Shown one piece after another: positions 23,071 through 34,592 of a stretch of 64,000 nt of DNA. The position numbers and the translations under genes are program-made. This DNA comes from Hydra vulgaris (Eukaryota; Cnidaria; Hydrozoa; Anthoathecata; Hydridae): assembly GCF_038396675.1 (NCBI RefSeq), contig NC_088926.1:13557001-13621000 (forward strand). The letters are read 5' to 3'. The notes below the pieces were generated by a model, which ran no database searches, was not told where the DNA came from, and saw only the letters and a list, made by a program, of their open reading frames with translations. Position 1 is the stretch's first letter. The number at the start of each line of letters is the position of its first letter.

Positions 23071-25970
23071 GGGTAGATGGGGGCGCATTGATCGCCAAGG
23101 CAGTATGATCTTTTGGCTTTTACTCGTTCATTTTTGCCTTACTAGAAGTGAGGTTGCAATTTAATTAACCATTATGCTTCCCTAATTGATTATTCGTAAT
23201 ATTTTTTTATAAGGTTATCAGCGTCAAAAAAAATAAAGAAAATATTGTTTTTCGTCATAAAAAGTGATTTTTTTAAATCGTACTATAATTCAAATATATT
23301 TTTATTTAGATGTCTGTATGGGTTAACAACAATTTTATTTTAAATTTGTAAGTGTTAGGTGTATAATATAATATATAATTTTTATTTGGCTGCAATTTAT
23401 ACAGTAGATATTGCTATCAATATGTTACCTATACCTATTGGGGTACATTGATCTTTGACTATGCGGGGCCCATTGATCGGAGGATCAAAGTGCCCCATAG
23501 AAGACGAAGTGCCCCAGTTAAACGAATGGAATTGTATTTATAATTTAAAAAAAAACTATATATAAACAAACAATAGCTTTTAGCATTTCATTTTTTAAAT
23601 CTACTTATGTTATAAGCTGGTAATAATAATACTATTATTTTATAATATCAAAAGAATAATATTTAACATAATAATTAAAAAATATTTAACATAATATTAT
23701 TATGTTAAATATTAGCATTTATTAAAAACATATGTTTTTATTGATATATTTTTTTACAGATCTTAAAATGGTTAGAAATAGAATTAAAAAAACAAATAAA
23801 GTTGCTATACCAAGTGAAACAATGAAAGTAGCTGTTAATAAAGTTTTAGAAGGAACACAACTGAATGTTGTAGCACGTCAGTTTAACATAGATAGAATGA
23901 CTTTAAAAAGATATTGTCGTAAAAAGAGGCTTAATCCAAATGAAGTTTTCAAGCCTAACTACAACAATAGACAAGTTTTTACAGCAGAAGATGAAAAAAG
24001 TTTATCAAGTTATTTACTAATTGCATCAAAAATGAACTATGGCCTTTCAACTAGGTCAACGCGATTATTGGCATATGAATTTGCTTTAAAAAACAATAAG
24101 ATATGCCCATCATCATGGATCAAAAATAAAATTGCAGGCATTGATTGGTTGCAAGGTTTTATGAAAAGACAACCAGAGTTGTCTCTACGAACACCTGAAG
24201 CAACGAGCTTCGCTCGATCAACAGCTTTTAACAAACACACTGTAAGAGAGTTTTTTCAAAATCTTAAAACGGTAAGAAATCGATATAAATATAATCCTAA
24301 CTGTATATATAATGTTGATGAAACTGGTTTAACAACCGTTCAAAAGCCGGTAAAGGTTTTAGCTGGTAGAGGAAGCAAACAAGTTGGAAGAATCACATCT
24401 GCAGAATGAGGAACATTGGTAACTGCATGTTGTGCCTCTAATGCTATTGGAAATTCCATTCCTCCATTATTTATTTTTCCTAGGGTAAAGTTTCATGATT
24501 ACATGATTAAGGAAGGACCTCCTGGATGTGTGGGATTTGCAAATCCTTCTGGTTGGATGAACTCAGAAATTTTCATAGAATGGATTAAACATTTTGTTAA
24601 ATATTCAAACTGTTCTCAGGAATCTCCAGTTTTGTTACTTCTCGACAGTCATGAAAGTCATATTTCTGTTAAAAGCCTTGGAGCTTGCAATTCAACACGG
24701 AATTACAATGATAAGTTTTCCTCCCCATTGCAGCCATAAATTGCAGCCATTAGATAGAACTGTTTTTGGACCATTGAAAAGGTTTTACAATTCTGCATGT
24801 GATAATTGGATGGTTTTCACCCAAGACCAATGACCATTTATGATATTGTTTCAATAGTTCGAGAACTGTATACAAAAGCTTTCTCACCATCTAATATACA
24901 GACAGGATTTAGAGTAGCTGGCATTGAGCCATTCAATTCTGAAATTTTCAAAGATGACGAATATTTACCATCATCAGTTACAGATAGAGCTGCTCCAGAT
25001 ACAGTTACTATCACTCCTGTCAACAACATGAAATCTGAAATGATACCAGCACATGTTAATTACATAGAGTCTGAAATAACTATAGTAAATATTGAAACAA
25101 GTATTTTAAACAAAGTGTCAACAAGTGTTGCTTCTATAATCTCACCTGAGGTTTTAAAACCTTACCCAAAAGCATCTGCCAGAAAAAAAAATGTTAAAAG
25201 TAGGCAGTTAAAAACAAGGATCTTGACTGATACTCCTGTCAGAAATGAAATTCGTTTGTCAAAAGAAAAGAAAATTTTGAAGCAAACCAAAAATCAACAA
25301 AAAGTCTCCACAAAAGATAAGAAAGAAACTAAGAATTACTTGCTTAGGAATAAAAAACAATGTAAACCAAAAGCTGCTTCACAACTTGACTTTCACAAAT
25401 GATGAAATATTCTTAATCAAAATATTGTACTTTTAACAAGTTTTGTAAACTTAAAAGTTGTATTCTTATTTCAGTCTTTATATTTCAGTTCTTATAAATT
25501 TCAAGTTGTTGTAAAGTTTTAAACGTATATAAAGCGGGTAGCTTATAGCTGCTGTGATTTATACATTTTTTAATTAAAAATTAGACTAGTGGGTTTAACT
25601 GCTATATTTAAAAATAATTAAAAAATTTAGATGTATTATATGTTATACAATATTACCCTTTGACTAAATTATTTACAAGATTTAGTTATAGAAGTGTTAA
25701 ACGTTTAAATAATATTACGCATATAAGATCAATGTGCCCCAAGTCGGAGATCATAGTACCCCATAGTTTGGGGTACATTGATCTTTTGAGAGGGTTGTTT
25801 AAAAGTTAAAATTATTCATGTTTATCATTTTTTTAAATCAAAATATTTATATATTCCAAAAGCCAGATAGTTCTACATGTGTTTCGTAGTTAATAAGTTT
25901 TTACATCTCTTTCAGGTTCTGCGCAATTTTCAAAACACTGCTACGGCGATCAATGCGCCCCCGTCTCCCC
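23071..25970 (+). mobile_element. pogo-type element inserted in LINE A
   Basis: TIRs GGGTAGATGGGGGCGCATTG and (inverted) GGGGAGACGGGGGCGCATTG are each flanked by TA (23069-23070 and 25971-25972). Extra copies of the core motif CATTGATC next to GGGG/CCCC occur subterminally at about 23440-23515 and 25725-25790, probably transposase-binding sites. 2900 bp. Confidence 0.93.
23768..25402 (+). pseudogene. pogo/Tigger-type transposase, disrupted
   Basis: ATG 23768 follows a strong 3' splice site (TTTTTTACAG). The order is an HTH_psq-like N-terminus (NVVARQFNIDRMTLKRYCRK), a CENP-B-type domain with WLQGFMKRQPELSLRTPEA, then the DDE domain: NVDETGLTTVQ (Asp 1), LLLLDSHESHIS (Asp 2) and HKLQPLDRTVFGPLK (Asp 3). 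A lysine-rich tail (about 25150-25400) follows. It is broken by an in-frame TGA at 24407-24409 (expected Arg before GTLVT), a 1-nt insertion near 24674 and a second frameshift near 24820. Inactive copy. Confidence 0.92.
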
Positions 25971-25972
25971 TA

Positions 25973-26950
25973 ATGATAGTTGGTCATTAAATAATTTAAT
26001 ATTAGTCTTATAATAAATGCATTTTCGTATTGCTTTTTTGGTATTAATGTTTCTTTCTGGGTTTATTTTATTAAGCTTTAGGAATATAAGAAAATGATCT
26101 GATATGTCAGTTTTGATACCTATTTGTATATTATTGAAAATATCAGTAGTTATAATATTATCTATAAGAGTTGCTGTGTTTATTGTTACTCAAGTGGGTC
26201 GATTTATTAAAGTAACTGACCCTGTTTCAAAAATTGCATCATAAAAATTCTTAATTTTATGGTCGTCATTATAGAGAAAATAGTTCATATTTAAGTCTCC
26301 GACTTTATAGTTTTCTTCTTTATCATTAGTTCGTTTTTAATGATTTGTTGTAAGAGCATGCTCAGGTTTTCGTTCACGCCGTCAGGTGGCCGATAACAAC
26401 AGCTTAGTAAAATGTTTTTAGTTTGATTGTTTGTAATTTCAATAGTTACAATTTCTTTATAGCAGTCAGAAACGCTGAAATCATTCCTAAAGCAATACTC
26501 AAAATTTTCGTGAGCATAAATTAATACTCCACCGCCGCGCTTATTTGTTTTTCTCTCCAGAGAAATTATATTAAAATGAAGAATATCAAAATAACTACTT
26601 ATTTCATCTACTGTGATCCAAGTTTCAGTTAAACAAATTATATTAAAAATGTGTTTAGTTTCTTCTAATAGATTGACAAGTTTTTCAAAGTTGCATATCA
26701 AACTTCTTATATTGAGGTGGAAAATTAAAATTTGATTATTATTTTTTTCGCGAGCATTCTTAAACCGAAACCCTTCTAGTTGGCTAGGAAAACGATGCGA
26801 ACAATCGGATAAAATACCGCAATAAAAATTATTTTCAGGATCTAGGTTTTCTTCTGAAGAAAAGAGATTTGTTTCATATAAATTTAAAAAAAGGGATTCA
26901 AAGTTATTAGTCATGGCCATGATAATAACTGGAAAAAACAACAACAACAA
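25973..26950 (-). pseudogene. LINE A endonuclease (start of ORF2)
   Basis: The frame opens near 26950 with MTNNFESLFLNLYETNLFSS. It continues with LIFHLNIRSLICNFEKLVNL, IICLTETWI (Glu of the APE endonuclease) and RGGGVLIYAHE, then LLSCCYRPPDG. The frame breaks near 26291 and remnants continue to the pogo insertion site. The order matches the apurinic-like endonuclease of non-LTR retrotransposons. Confidence 0.88.
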
Positions 26951-26970
26951 AGGATTTCTTTTTAAGAGTG

Positions 26971-27693
26971 CTAGTTATTTGTTAAGATTTTAGAATTATT
27001 GTTAAGATAAATAACTTTGTCATATCTTACAGTTACATTTTCGTCAGTTGAGCTCCTTTGTTTAAATTCCGCAAATAAATTTTTCCGAACGGTCTCACAA
27101 GTAAAGTCTTCGTTAATGAAGGAATTCGTGCCTTTTAGTCGATGAGATTCTTTCAAGATTCTTATTTTGTCTTAGTATTTCTGCAAGTTAAGTACTATCG
27201 TCCTCCGTCGTCCATCTTTCTTTAATCCAGTGCGGTGGGCACGTTCAATTTCGGTACTTTTCAGTCCAAGTTATTGCCAGAAGAATGTGTGAACTTTTTC
27301 TTCAGAGTATCCTCATGTTTCTTGTCCATTTTCATCAATTCCATCGATTCGTAGGTTATTTCTTTTTGATCTATCTTCCAGGTTTCGTTGCTTTTCTTTC
27401 ATAAATTTTTCTATATTAGTATGTTCGAATTTTCTATCCAGTTGTTTATTGTTGTTATGAATTTTTTTGTCAACTAGTTCTTCGTTATAGTTTAGACTAT
27501 CCTTAATATCTTCCAACTCCTTTGTAAGTTCTTTAATTTTGTTTGCATTCACGTTGATTTTTAACTCTGCTTTGTCCAATCTGTCGTTAATTATTTTTAT
27601 ATTAGCGCTAATGATATCAATAGCAGTTTTCTCCTGCTTGCGAAACATTTCTTCAGTTTCTTTTTTGAATTTTTTAAACATTTCTTTTAACAT
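26971..27693 (-). pseudogene. LINE A ORF1 (coiled coil, RRM-like, CTD)
   Basis: The N-terminal part (27693-27313) is a charged coiled coil ending EDRSKRNNLRIDGIDENGQE, the signature of L1/CR1-style ORF1 RNA-binding proteins (ENRSRRNNLRIxGIPE). After frameshifts the C-terminal part encodes LKESHRLKGTNSFINEDFTC and ETVRKNLFAEFKQ, the conserved CTD (LKGTxIFINEDF). At least two frame breaks lie near 27200-27310. It would bind LINE RNA as a trimer in the family. Confidence 0.85.
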
Positions 27694-27856
27694 TTTTTTT
27701 TATTTCTGTGTTACTGCTATAGTATATATACGTGGTAATAGAAATAAATTTTTCTTTAGATTAAAATTGTATATTTTTCCAAATGTACAAATCCAAATGT
27801 TTTTTTTTTTAATTTTCCTTGTGGTAAAATCGCACCGCTCTTGTTGAATGCCTGCA

Positions 27857-27857
<1 letters not shown>

Positions 27858-27928
<71 letters not shown>

Positions 27929-27990
27929 ATTATAAAATATATGTATATATATATATTTATAAATAAAAAAAAAATATATATATATTGGGA
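27858..27990. repeat. A-run and (TA)n microsatellite
   Basis: A18-type run, then TA repeats with TATGTATA variants. Confidence 0.9.
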
Positions 27991-28016
27991 TTTTTTTGAA
28001 ATTTGCTGACTGCCTA

Positions 28017-28144
28017 GACGACATTTGCCAACTGACTATCTAATTTTGCCGACTAAATGAACAAAATATTAATTGATGTCACACACCCCACTTTTTTTGT
28101 TCATTTAGTCGGCAAATTTACACAGTCAGTTGGCAAATGTCGTC
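28017..28144. repeat. Hairpin with 50-bp arms
   Basis: GACGACATTTGCCAACTGAC..AAATGAACAAAA is repeated inverted at 28095-28144 with a few mismatches; the loop is about 28 bp. TGACGTCA-like flanks (GATGTCACACACC / GTCGTCACACACC) are also shared. Probably a small foldback MITE. Confidence 0.8.
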
Positions 28145-28459
28145 ACACACCTCACACACACACAAATATATATATCGACAAATGTTGCAAAATTATAATC
28201 CGATCCCCTACTAGCCTATTACTTCTCTGTGCCAACCCCCATTCCTTCCACCTTCCTCTCTATAACTTAAAAAAAAATAGTTGAAAACAAGAACCTTATT
28301 CTTAAACATAGCTTTCGTTTAATGACATAAAAACCAGCGTGTTACAATATGTAAACCTATTATGTTGAAAATATAATAAAATTATTTTCCTTTCTTGCCT
28401 TCATATCAGCAAATCGGTCTACAATTTAATGGATCTGCTATTTCTGCTTAACAGCTAAT

Positions 28460-29010
28460 AGGTTTAACACAGATAAACAGTCTTTTTTTATAGTAGTTCA
28501 TTCCCAACAAGGCTGAAAGCGACTACTGTTAAGTTAATAGTTACTAGAAAACAAAGAATAGTGTTAAAGAGCAAGGAAACAGTTGACAGAAGACTTTAAA
28601 AGTTGAAGGTTGTATGAGTCATGAAAGCATGAAGATAAGAAGAAGTTCCAAAGCATTAAAATGCGGGGGAAAACTAAACCAATAAAAGAATTTAAAGCAT
28701 GAAGGAACAGATTAAAAAGATGCTAATTTACTGAATGAATTAGAGATTTGAAAAATAATCATGATAGTATATATTTAAAAGAAATGCAACCTTACTACGA
28801 TGGAAGAACTGCTTAAGTTTGGAAGATCCAACTACGTTAGCAATGCGCTTTTGGACTTTATTTAGAAGAGAAAGAGCATCATTAGAAAAACCAACTCAAA
28901 TACGACAAGAGTATATTTCATACGACGAATAAGAGATTTAAAGTTGTAGAGAATGGAATCAGGAGTAAAGTAATAGCGAACATGATAAAGAGCGCAATCG
29001 CTGTTCCTTA
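28460..29010 (-). pseudogene. LINE C RT C-terminus, minus-strand remnant
   Basis: Read on the minus strand: YYFTPDSILYNFKSLIRRMK corresponds to RHFLTSDSILYLNKSQIRPC in the LINE C copy at 52300. Later remnants correspond to its 3' end (LQLLKSSVN, then SRFQPCWE). Heavily mutated. Confidence 0.65.
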
Positions 29011-29790
29011 AATGGTTTTAATTCTTTTTAATGAGTTGAAAAATGTTTTAGCAGTTGCCACACTAACGATATATGTCAAATAAAGCGTAAGTGCATCGAT
29101 TATATCAGTTAATGTGCAGTTTATATCAAAATATGCGGAAATTAACGAGTAAAATCTGGGAATTACGTGCGGAAAACTTCTGTAACCCTCACCCTATCGC
29201 TCCCCCAACGCAAGTTTTGCTATGTAAATTGAGCAAGATATTTATTTTCTATTCTAAACAGTCTCAATCCCCCCCCCCCCTCTTTCATCCTTAAGAATTT
29301 TTACGGTACGGAGAGGGCCGTCTTTAATTCATCCTGGCCCCACAGCGAAAAAATGGTTGTGGCTTTTTCAACCCCCTCCCCCACACTCTGCACCAGTCAC
29401 CCCCAAAAAAAAGTTCGTACTTCAACACACTTTTTATATAGCTCACGTAATAAATATTACTGCATTAGATTAAAAACTAACAAGTAAATGTGATTATAAT
29501 TAATCCAGAGAATAAGCAAGAGAAAATCAGATCTTTGTATTTTACATACTTTTAAAATTCAGCAGCTTCTTTCAGCTCTGAACAAGATTTTTTGTATAAT
29601 TTTGCTTCTTTTGAGTAACAAGTTGATTAAGTATGGAAAAATTTTTTTACAAAATATTGGGGAAATATAGGGTAAATGTTAAAAGATCTTTAGGGGTGAC
29701 TATGAAAACATTTATTTTTTAGAGCTAATCCTAAAGATTTGTTGTTTACAAATTAAAGAATCAACTCTTCTTATTCAATTAATGATTGAA
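29011..29790. other. No gene recognised
   Basis: AT-rich with C-rich patches near 29268-29280 and 29370-29410. AGAGGGCCGTC near 29312 might be a worn hAT end but has no partner. Confidence 0.4.
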
Positions 29791-29794
29791 TTAA

Positions 29795-30180
29795 AGGAGG
29801 CCCACCAAACACACTTCATACAACATCACCATCTGGTTGGACGAAAAGTAATCCATTTTTGCAATGGCTCAATAAAATGTTAATTCCTTACATTCAAAAA
29901 AAAAGGTGGTCATCATATTTTAATCTCGGATGGCCATAATACACACGTGTCATTATAAATAGCCTTTAAGTGTTAAATGAAACAATATAATATTAATTTT
30001 CATCCTTACTCATTCATCCCACATTCCGCAACCTCTGGATGTTGGAGTATTTTCCATGTCAAAGATGTTTAGAGTGATATTTTAAGAAATTTTTATGCTA
30101 AAAGTGGTTTCTACAATTTGTCCAAAAAAGTTTTCCTAAATCTCCTTGCACAGTTGGAGAGTTGCAACAACGCTTACACT
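29795..30180 (+). pseudogene. pogo-type transposase fragment
   Basis: Broken frames encode TSPSGWTKSNPFLQWLNKML, then (shifted) ILISDGHNTHVS (Asp 2 of the DDE) and QPLDVGVFSMSKMFRV-like sequence near 30040-30080 (Asp 3). The upstream half is missing. Transib copy 2 begins immediately downstream, so it inserted into this older pogo remnant. Confidence 0.7.
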
Positions 30181-30196
30181 CGTACTCACACCGTTG

Positions 30197-33100
30197 CACA
30201 GTGCCTCACAGATACGAAAAAACGGCAAAAACCCTATTAATTTTTAAAATTTTTTTTGATGTTTTTTAACTTTATCTTGATTGTTATAAGCATACTGAAC
30301 AAGGTAAACCCATTTTTTATGATTTTGTAAATTTTTACTCTTTTTGTGAGCTTGTTATGCCGGTTGTTTGTGGGCAAAAATTTACTAGAAATTTTAGAGT
30401 TTTCAAGGAGATCTTAAAATTGTCACAAAATGGTCATTTTTAAAAATTTTTCTTTCATTTTTTCGGTGAACATCATATATATATTATATCATCCGGTAAG
30501 TAACTGACATTGGACTTTCATCGACACCAAAAATTAATGTTCGAATTTCACAATTTGTGAAAAAATTAAAAATTTTCAGAAAATAATATTCACAATATTT
30601 ACTTTTTCTAAAAATGTCCACACTTGTCCACCCTGAATTTTGATGGGGAACATCTTGAATATATACAGGAATGTCCGGAAAAAAAAACCCGCCCCAAAGT
30701 AGCACGTTTTTGAGAAATTGAATTTTAAAGTTTTTTGCAATTAATAAGAAATCCGCAAAAAGTTTTTTAAAAATCCAAAAAATTAATTAGTAATATGTGC
30801 CTTTGTGATTACATCTCAAAATGAAAATAATAGACTTGATTCCCAAAGTAAGAGAAATTTGTATAATTACTAACAAGGATATTGTGAGCCTCCTTTATGA
30901 GGAAATTTTGATATCAGAAGGTTTGGATGGTGAAAAAGTGCATAGTGAAAAATTAACAGAAAAAATCCGAATTTTGGTGATAAAATTGAAAGCTAAGTGG
31001 ATTGCAGTAAACAAAACATATGACAGGCTGTTAATGAAAGAAAAGAAATGGTTGCAAACCGAAATATAAATTGTTATGAAAGCTGACAATGTAAGCAAAA
31101 AAGAGTTCAGTGGAGGCCGACCAAAGAAAGATTTGAAAGATCTAGGAGAGAGAAGTAAGCGAACAAGAGTTGTTGGATTATCTGCGCATGATCCAGAGGT
31201 TTTAGCTCTGGCTGCTGTTAAAAGTGCAAAATCATCAGGTGACTTACAAGACTTTGCTTATGTGGTTAAAGAGTCTATTCAGAAAGCATCTGAAATCAGA
31301 AAAAGTATGGACAGCAAGGAACCGATAATGATGAGTGAGAAAGAAGCACTTTCATTAAAAGTTAATTGTGATCTCAGTAATGATCAGTATCAAATGATAA
31401 GAAACTCCTCAATCAAACACAATACCAATATTTATCCAACATTACATGCTCTATTCAAGGAAAAAAGTAATTGTTATCCAGAGGACCTTGTTGTAACTGA
31501 AACTTCTGCTGAAAGTAAATTACAGTCCATGGTGAACCATACTCTTAAAAAAGTTATTGTATTAAGTGAAGACAATTTAAAAACTCTGGATACAGATCAA
31601 AATGTGCTCAATGGTAGTTTTATTCTAAAAGCAGGGTTTGATGGTGCATCAAGCCAAAGTTTGTATAAACAAAGGTATGATAACACAGACATTGAGGAGG
31701 CTAAAAAAAATGAAGAATCCCTTTTCCAAACTGCAATTGTACCTCTTAAGTTAAGTGTAGAAAGTAAAACAATTTGGGAGAATAAGAAACCAAATAGTTC
31801 TCATTTTTGCAGACCTCTTCGTCTTCAATACAAAAAAGAAACCACAGAACATAGCAAGTCAGAAGAAAAACACATTCGTGATCAGATGGCTGATTTGGAA
31901 GATTATGTTGAGATTATTACACTTGCGGATGGAAGAAAAGTCAGTATCAATATAAAATCTCATGTTGAACTAACCATGTTTGATGGCAAAGTGGTTAATG
32001 CCTTACCAACACAAAATCATCTGCAAGCTGCAATATTTGTGGTGCGAAACCATCAGAAATGAACAAGCTAGATCTAGTTAAAATTAAACCTGTGAATGAT
32101 GATGCTATGTCCCTTGGTTTATCATCATTGCATTGTTGGATTAAATGTTTTGAATACATTCTTCATTTAGGCTACAGACTGGAGATGACTATTCCAAGGA
32201 CAGATGTCAGGTTAGCCGAAGATAAGGTACTTGTTCAAGCTAGAAAAAAAACTATTCAAGATAGGTTTAGAGCAGAACTTAGTTTACTGGTAGATGTTCC
32301 GAAAACTGGATTTGGGAATACAAATGATGGTAATACTGCCCGAAGAGCATTCATGCATGGTGAGGCTTTTGCTGACATAACAGGAGTTCAGGTTGAGTTG
32401 ATTCTCCGGGTGAGGACAGTTCTTCAAGCTGTTTGTTCAGGGTATGACCTAGATATTGATAGATTTAGCCAATACTGCAATGAGACTCTAGCCTTTATAG
32501 TTAATAACTATGATTGGTACAGAATGCCTCCAACTCTTCACAAACTTCTAGTTCATGGACCTGCAATTGCTGAAAATCTAGAACTACCCATTGGTTATTA
32601 TTCTGAGGAGGCTCAGGAGGCCCAAAATAAAGTGATAAGACATGCTGGGTTAAACCATTCATGCAAAATTTCCAGACTCAATGTAATGAAAAATCAATTT
32701 CAATATTTGCTGATCAGAACTGATCCAGAAATTTCGTCGATCAACTTCATAAAACACAAATCTTCCAATGGAAACCCCTTGTCTGAACAAGTTCTTAACT
32801 TGCTGAAACACTAAGTTTAGTTTTTTTGTTTAAATCTAAATTATATTGTTACATGTTATATATGTTATATGTTACAACATACAGAAATTGTAGGTATTTG
32901 TTTCTGAATAATGCAATCTTTATTGTTTTCACTGTTAACTGACAAAATCAGCTGTTATTAAAGGATTATATGTAGAGTGTTTAAAAACAATGAAAATTTG
33001 TCACTTTTTATGTAAATAAACTATATATATTTATGAATTTGTCTCTATAAGTACAATAAAAAACGACAGAATAGCATATTGAGAAAGTGGGAAAAAATTC

Positions 33101-33260
33101 AGAATTTGCAAAAATATTTTGAAAAAAGTGTGCAAAATTACTTTCTGACTTTCGGGTTGGGTTACTGATTAAATTTTAATATATTTAGAGCCAAAAAAGG
33201 TTGAAATCCATTCAGAAACACTGATTTGAGGGTTTTTGCCGTTTTTCCGTATCTATACAT
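30197..33260 (+). mobile_element. Transib copy 2
   Basis: The left end is CACAGTG (30197-30203), 22 nt, then CAAAAACCC. The right end conserves the inner inverted repeat (GGGTTTTTGCCGTTTTTCCGTATCTA at 33230-33255, mirroring GATACGAAAAAACGGCAAAAACCC), but the outer heptamer is not recognisable. The inner 26 bp match with one difference. The target duplication cannot be read because the right terminus is degraded. Confidence 0.8.
30821..32814 (+). pseudogene. Transib (RAG1-related) transposase, copy 2
   Basis: ATG 30821 opens an N-terminal basic helix region. An in-frame TAA at 31067-31069 separates it from GGRPKKDLKDLGERSKRTRV. The core follows: CYPEDLVVTETSAESKLQSM; AGFDGASSQSLYKQR (first Asp); HFCRPLRLQYKKETTEHS; LTMFDGKVVNAL (second Asp); then a 1-nt deletion near 32005, after which the other frame gives CNICGAKPSEMN; LHCWIKCFEYILHLGYR; GFGNTNDGNTARRAF; YYSEEAQEAQNKVIRHAGLN (catalytic Glu); and DPEISSINFIKHKSS. 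Apart from one stop and one indel the protein is complete, so the copy was active recently. All D-D-E residues and the Cys pair remain. Confidence 0.9.
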
Positions 33261-34590
33261 TAAATCAAAACAACATTGACAAACTAAAACTACAAATTTG
33301 TCAATCGCTTTATAACACCCTAATAACATCATCAGCAATTACAAAATCAAAATGATTTTGGAATAGCCCGAGTTCTTTGTCTCAAACAGAAACCTCAACT
33401 CTAACTTTAAATCTTACTTCTCAGGAAAAAATGAAGACTCGTGTGAAAATCAATCTTGAAAGAGATCTCTTGAAATAATTTGAATTTTCCAACAAACGTT
33501 CTGAAAAAAGGCAATATATAACACGTTTATGTATAAAGTAATATATTTTTACTTTATACATATACGTATTCAACTCTACAATTAATAAATTGCAATAGAA
33601 ATACAAAATTCGTTTAACAATTGAACATCATTATCTAAAACTGCTTAATACGCCCTTATTTCACAACAGTCCTACGATAGTTATGAGGTGCTGATCAGCA
33701 TCGAAACTCTCAGTAACAATCTTGTTACTTTCATACCTTTAAACCAGAATGTTAGCAAACGGAAAGGTTCTACGATGTTTATCAACTCAACAATGATCCA
33801 ATTAGCTAGCTTAGTCAAAAAATATCAGTAATAAATCCAAATAATTATCCACGTCAGTTTTCTAACTTGTCGCGCACATTTCCTGTTTGACTATCCATTA
33901 CCTTGTCGTAAAATTACTTCTAGATGACACAAAACTCGGGATTGAAGATATTAGTAGCATCCTACACGTAAATTGTCTTCTGGGTAAAACGAAACAATTC
34001 ATCGTTATGAATTTAAATATGTACGCAGTTTAGAGGCCATGAAAACCATTACGCTTTTAAAGACTATTACAGTGAATAAACTAATTAGGCAACTTTAAAA
34101 TTAATATAACCAAGTATCTCAAGTTAATACTAGCTTAGTGCGACATCAATGAAGGTGATATGTATTTGGACATCAGGAAAATGTAAGCCTTAATTAATCA
34201 ATGGTTTCGCATTACGTACACAAAAAAAACTTTAATAGAAATTAATACTATTATGGCTGAATCAGATCTTACATCAGTATTAAATGCTATTGAACCACTT
34301 TAAAAAACCAGAAAGACAAGTTTAAAGAGATACGAGCATAAAAAATATATTTTTTTTTTAATTGCTGAAAATAAAGCTTACTTGCTTTATTTTCAGCAAC
34401 ACATTATAAACTTATAATATTCTTTAGATTAAACTTAATGAAATGATTTAGTAGATATTTAAATAAATTTTATTATCCATTTTAAATATTATTTTTAACA
34501 ACCTTAAGTCTAATTTTCTAACCTCAACAACAAACGGATGGGGGTTACGGGAGTATAGAAAAAAACAAACAAACAATTATTTATAATTTA
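33261..34590. other. No gene recognised (3' flank of RPL4)
   Basis: AT-rich; no supported frames. It contains a 16-bp-arm hairpin at 34362-34399. Confidence 0.4.
34362..34399. repeat. Hairpin, 16-bp arms
   Basis: TTGCTGAAAATAAAGC and its exact inverse with a 6-nt loop, about 190 bp downstream of the RPL4 stop codon. Confidence 0.8.
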
Positions 34591-34592
34591 TT
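34587..34592 (-). terminator. Possible polyadenylation signal overlapping the RPL4 stop
   Basis: AATAAA on the minus strand overlaps the tandem TAA TAA at the stop codon. Its use would imply a very short 3' UTR; another signal may be used. Confidence 0.35.
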
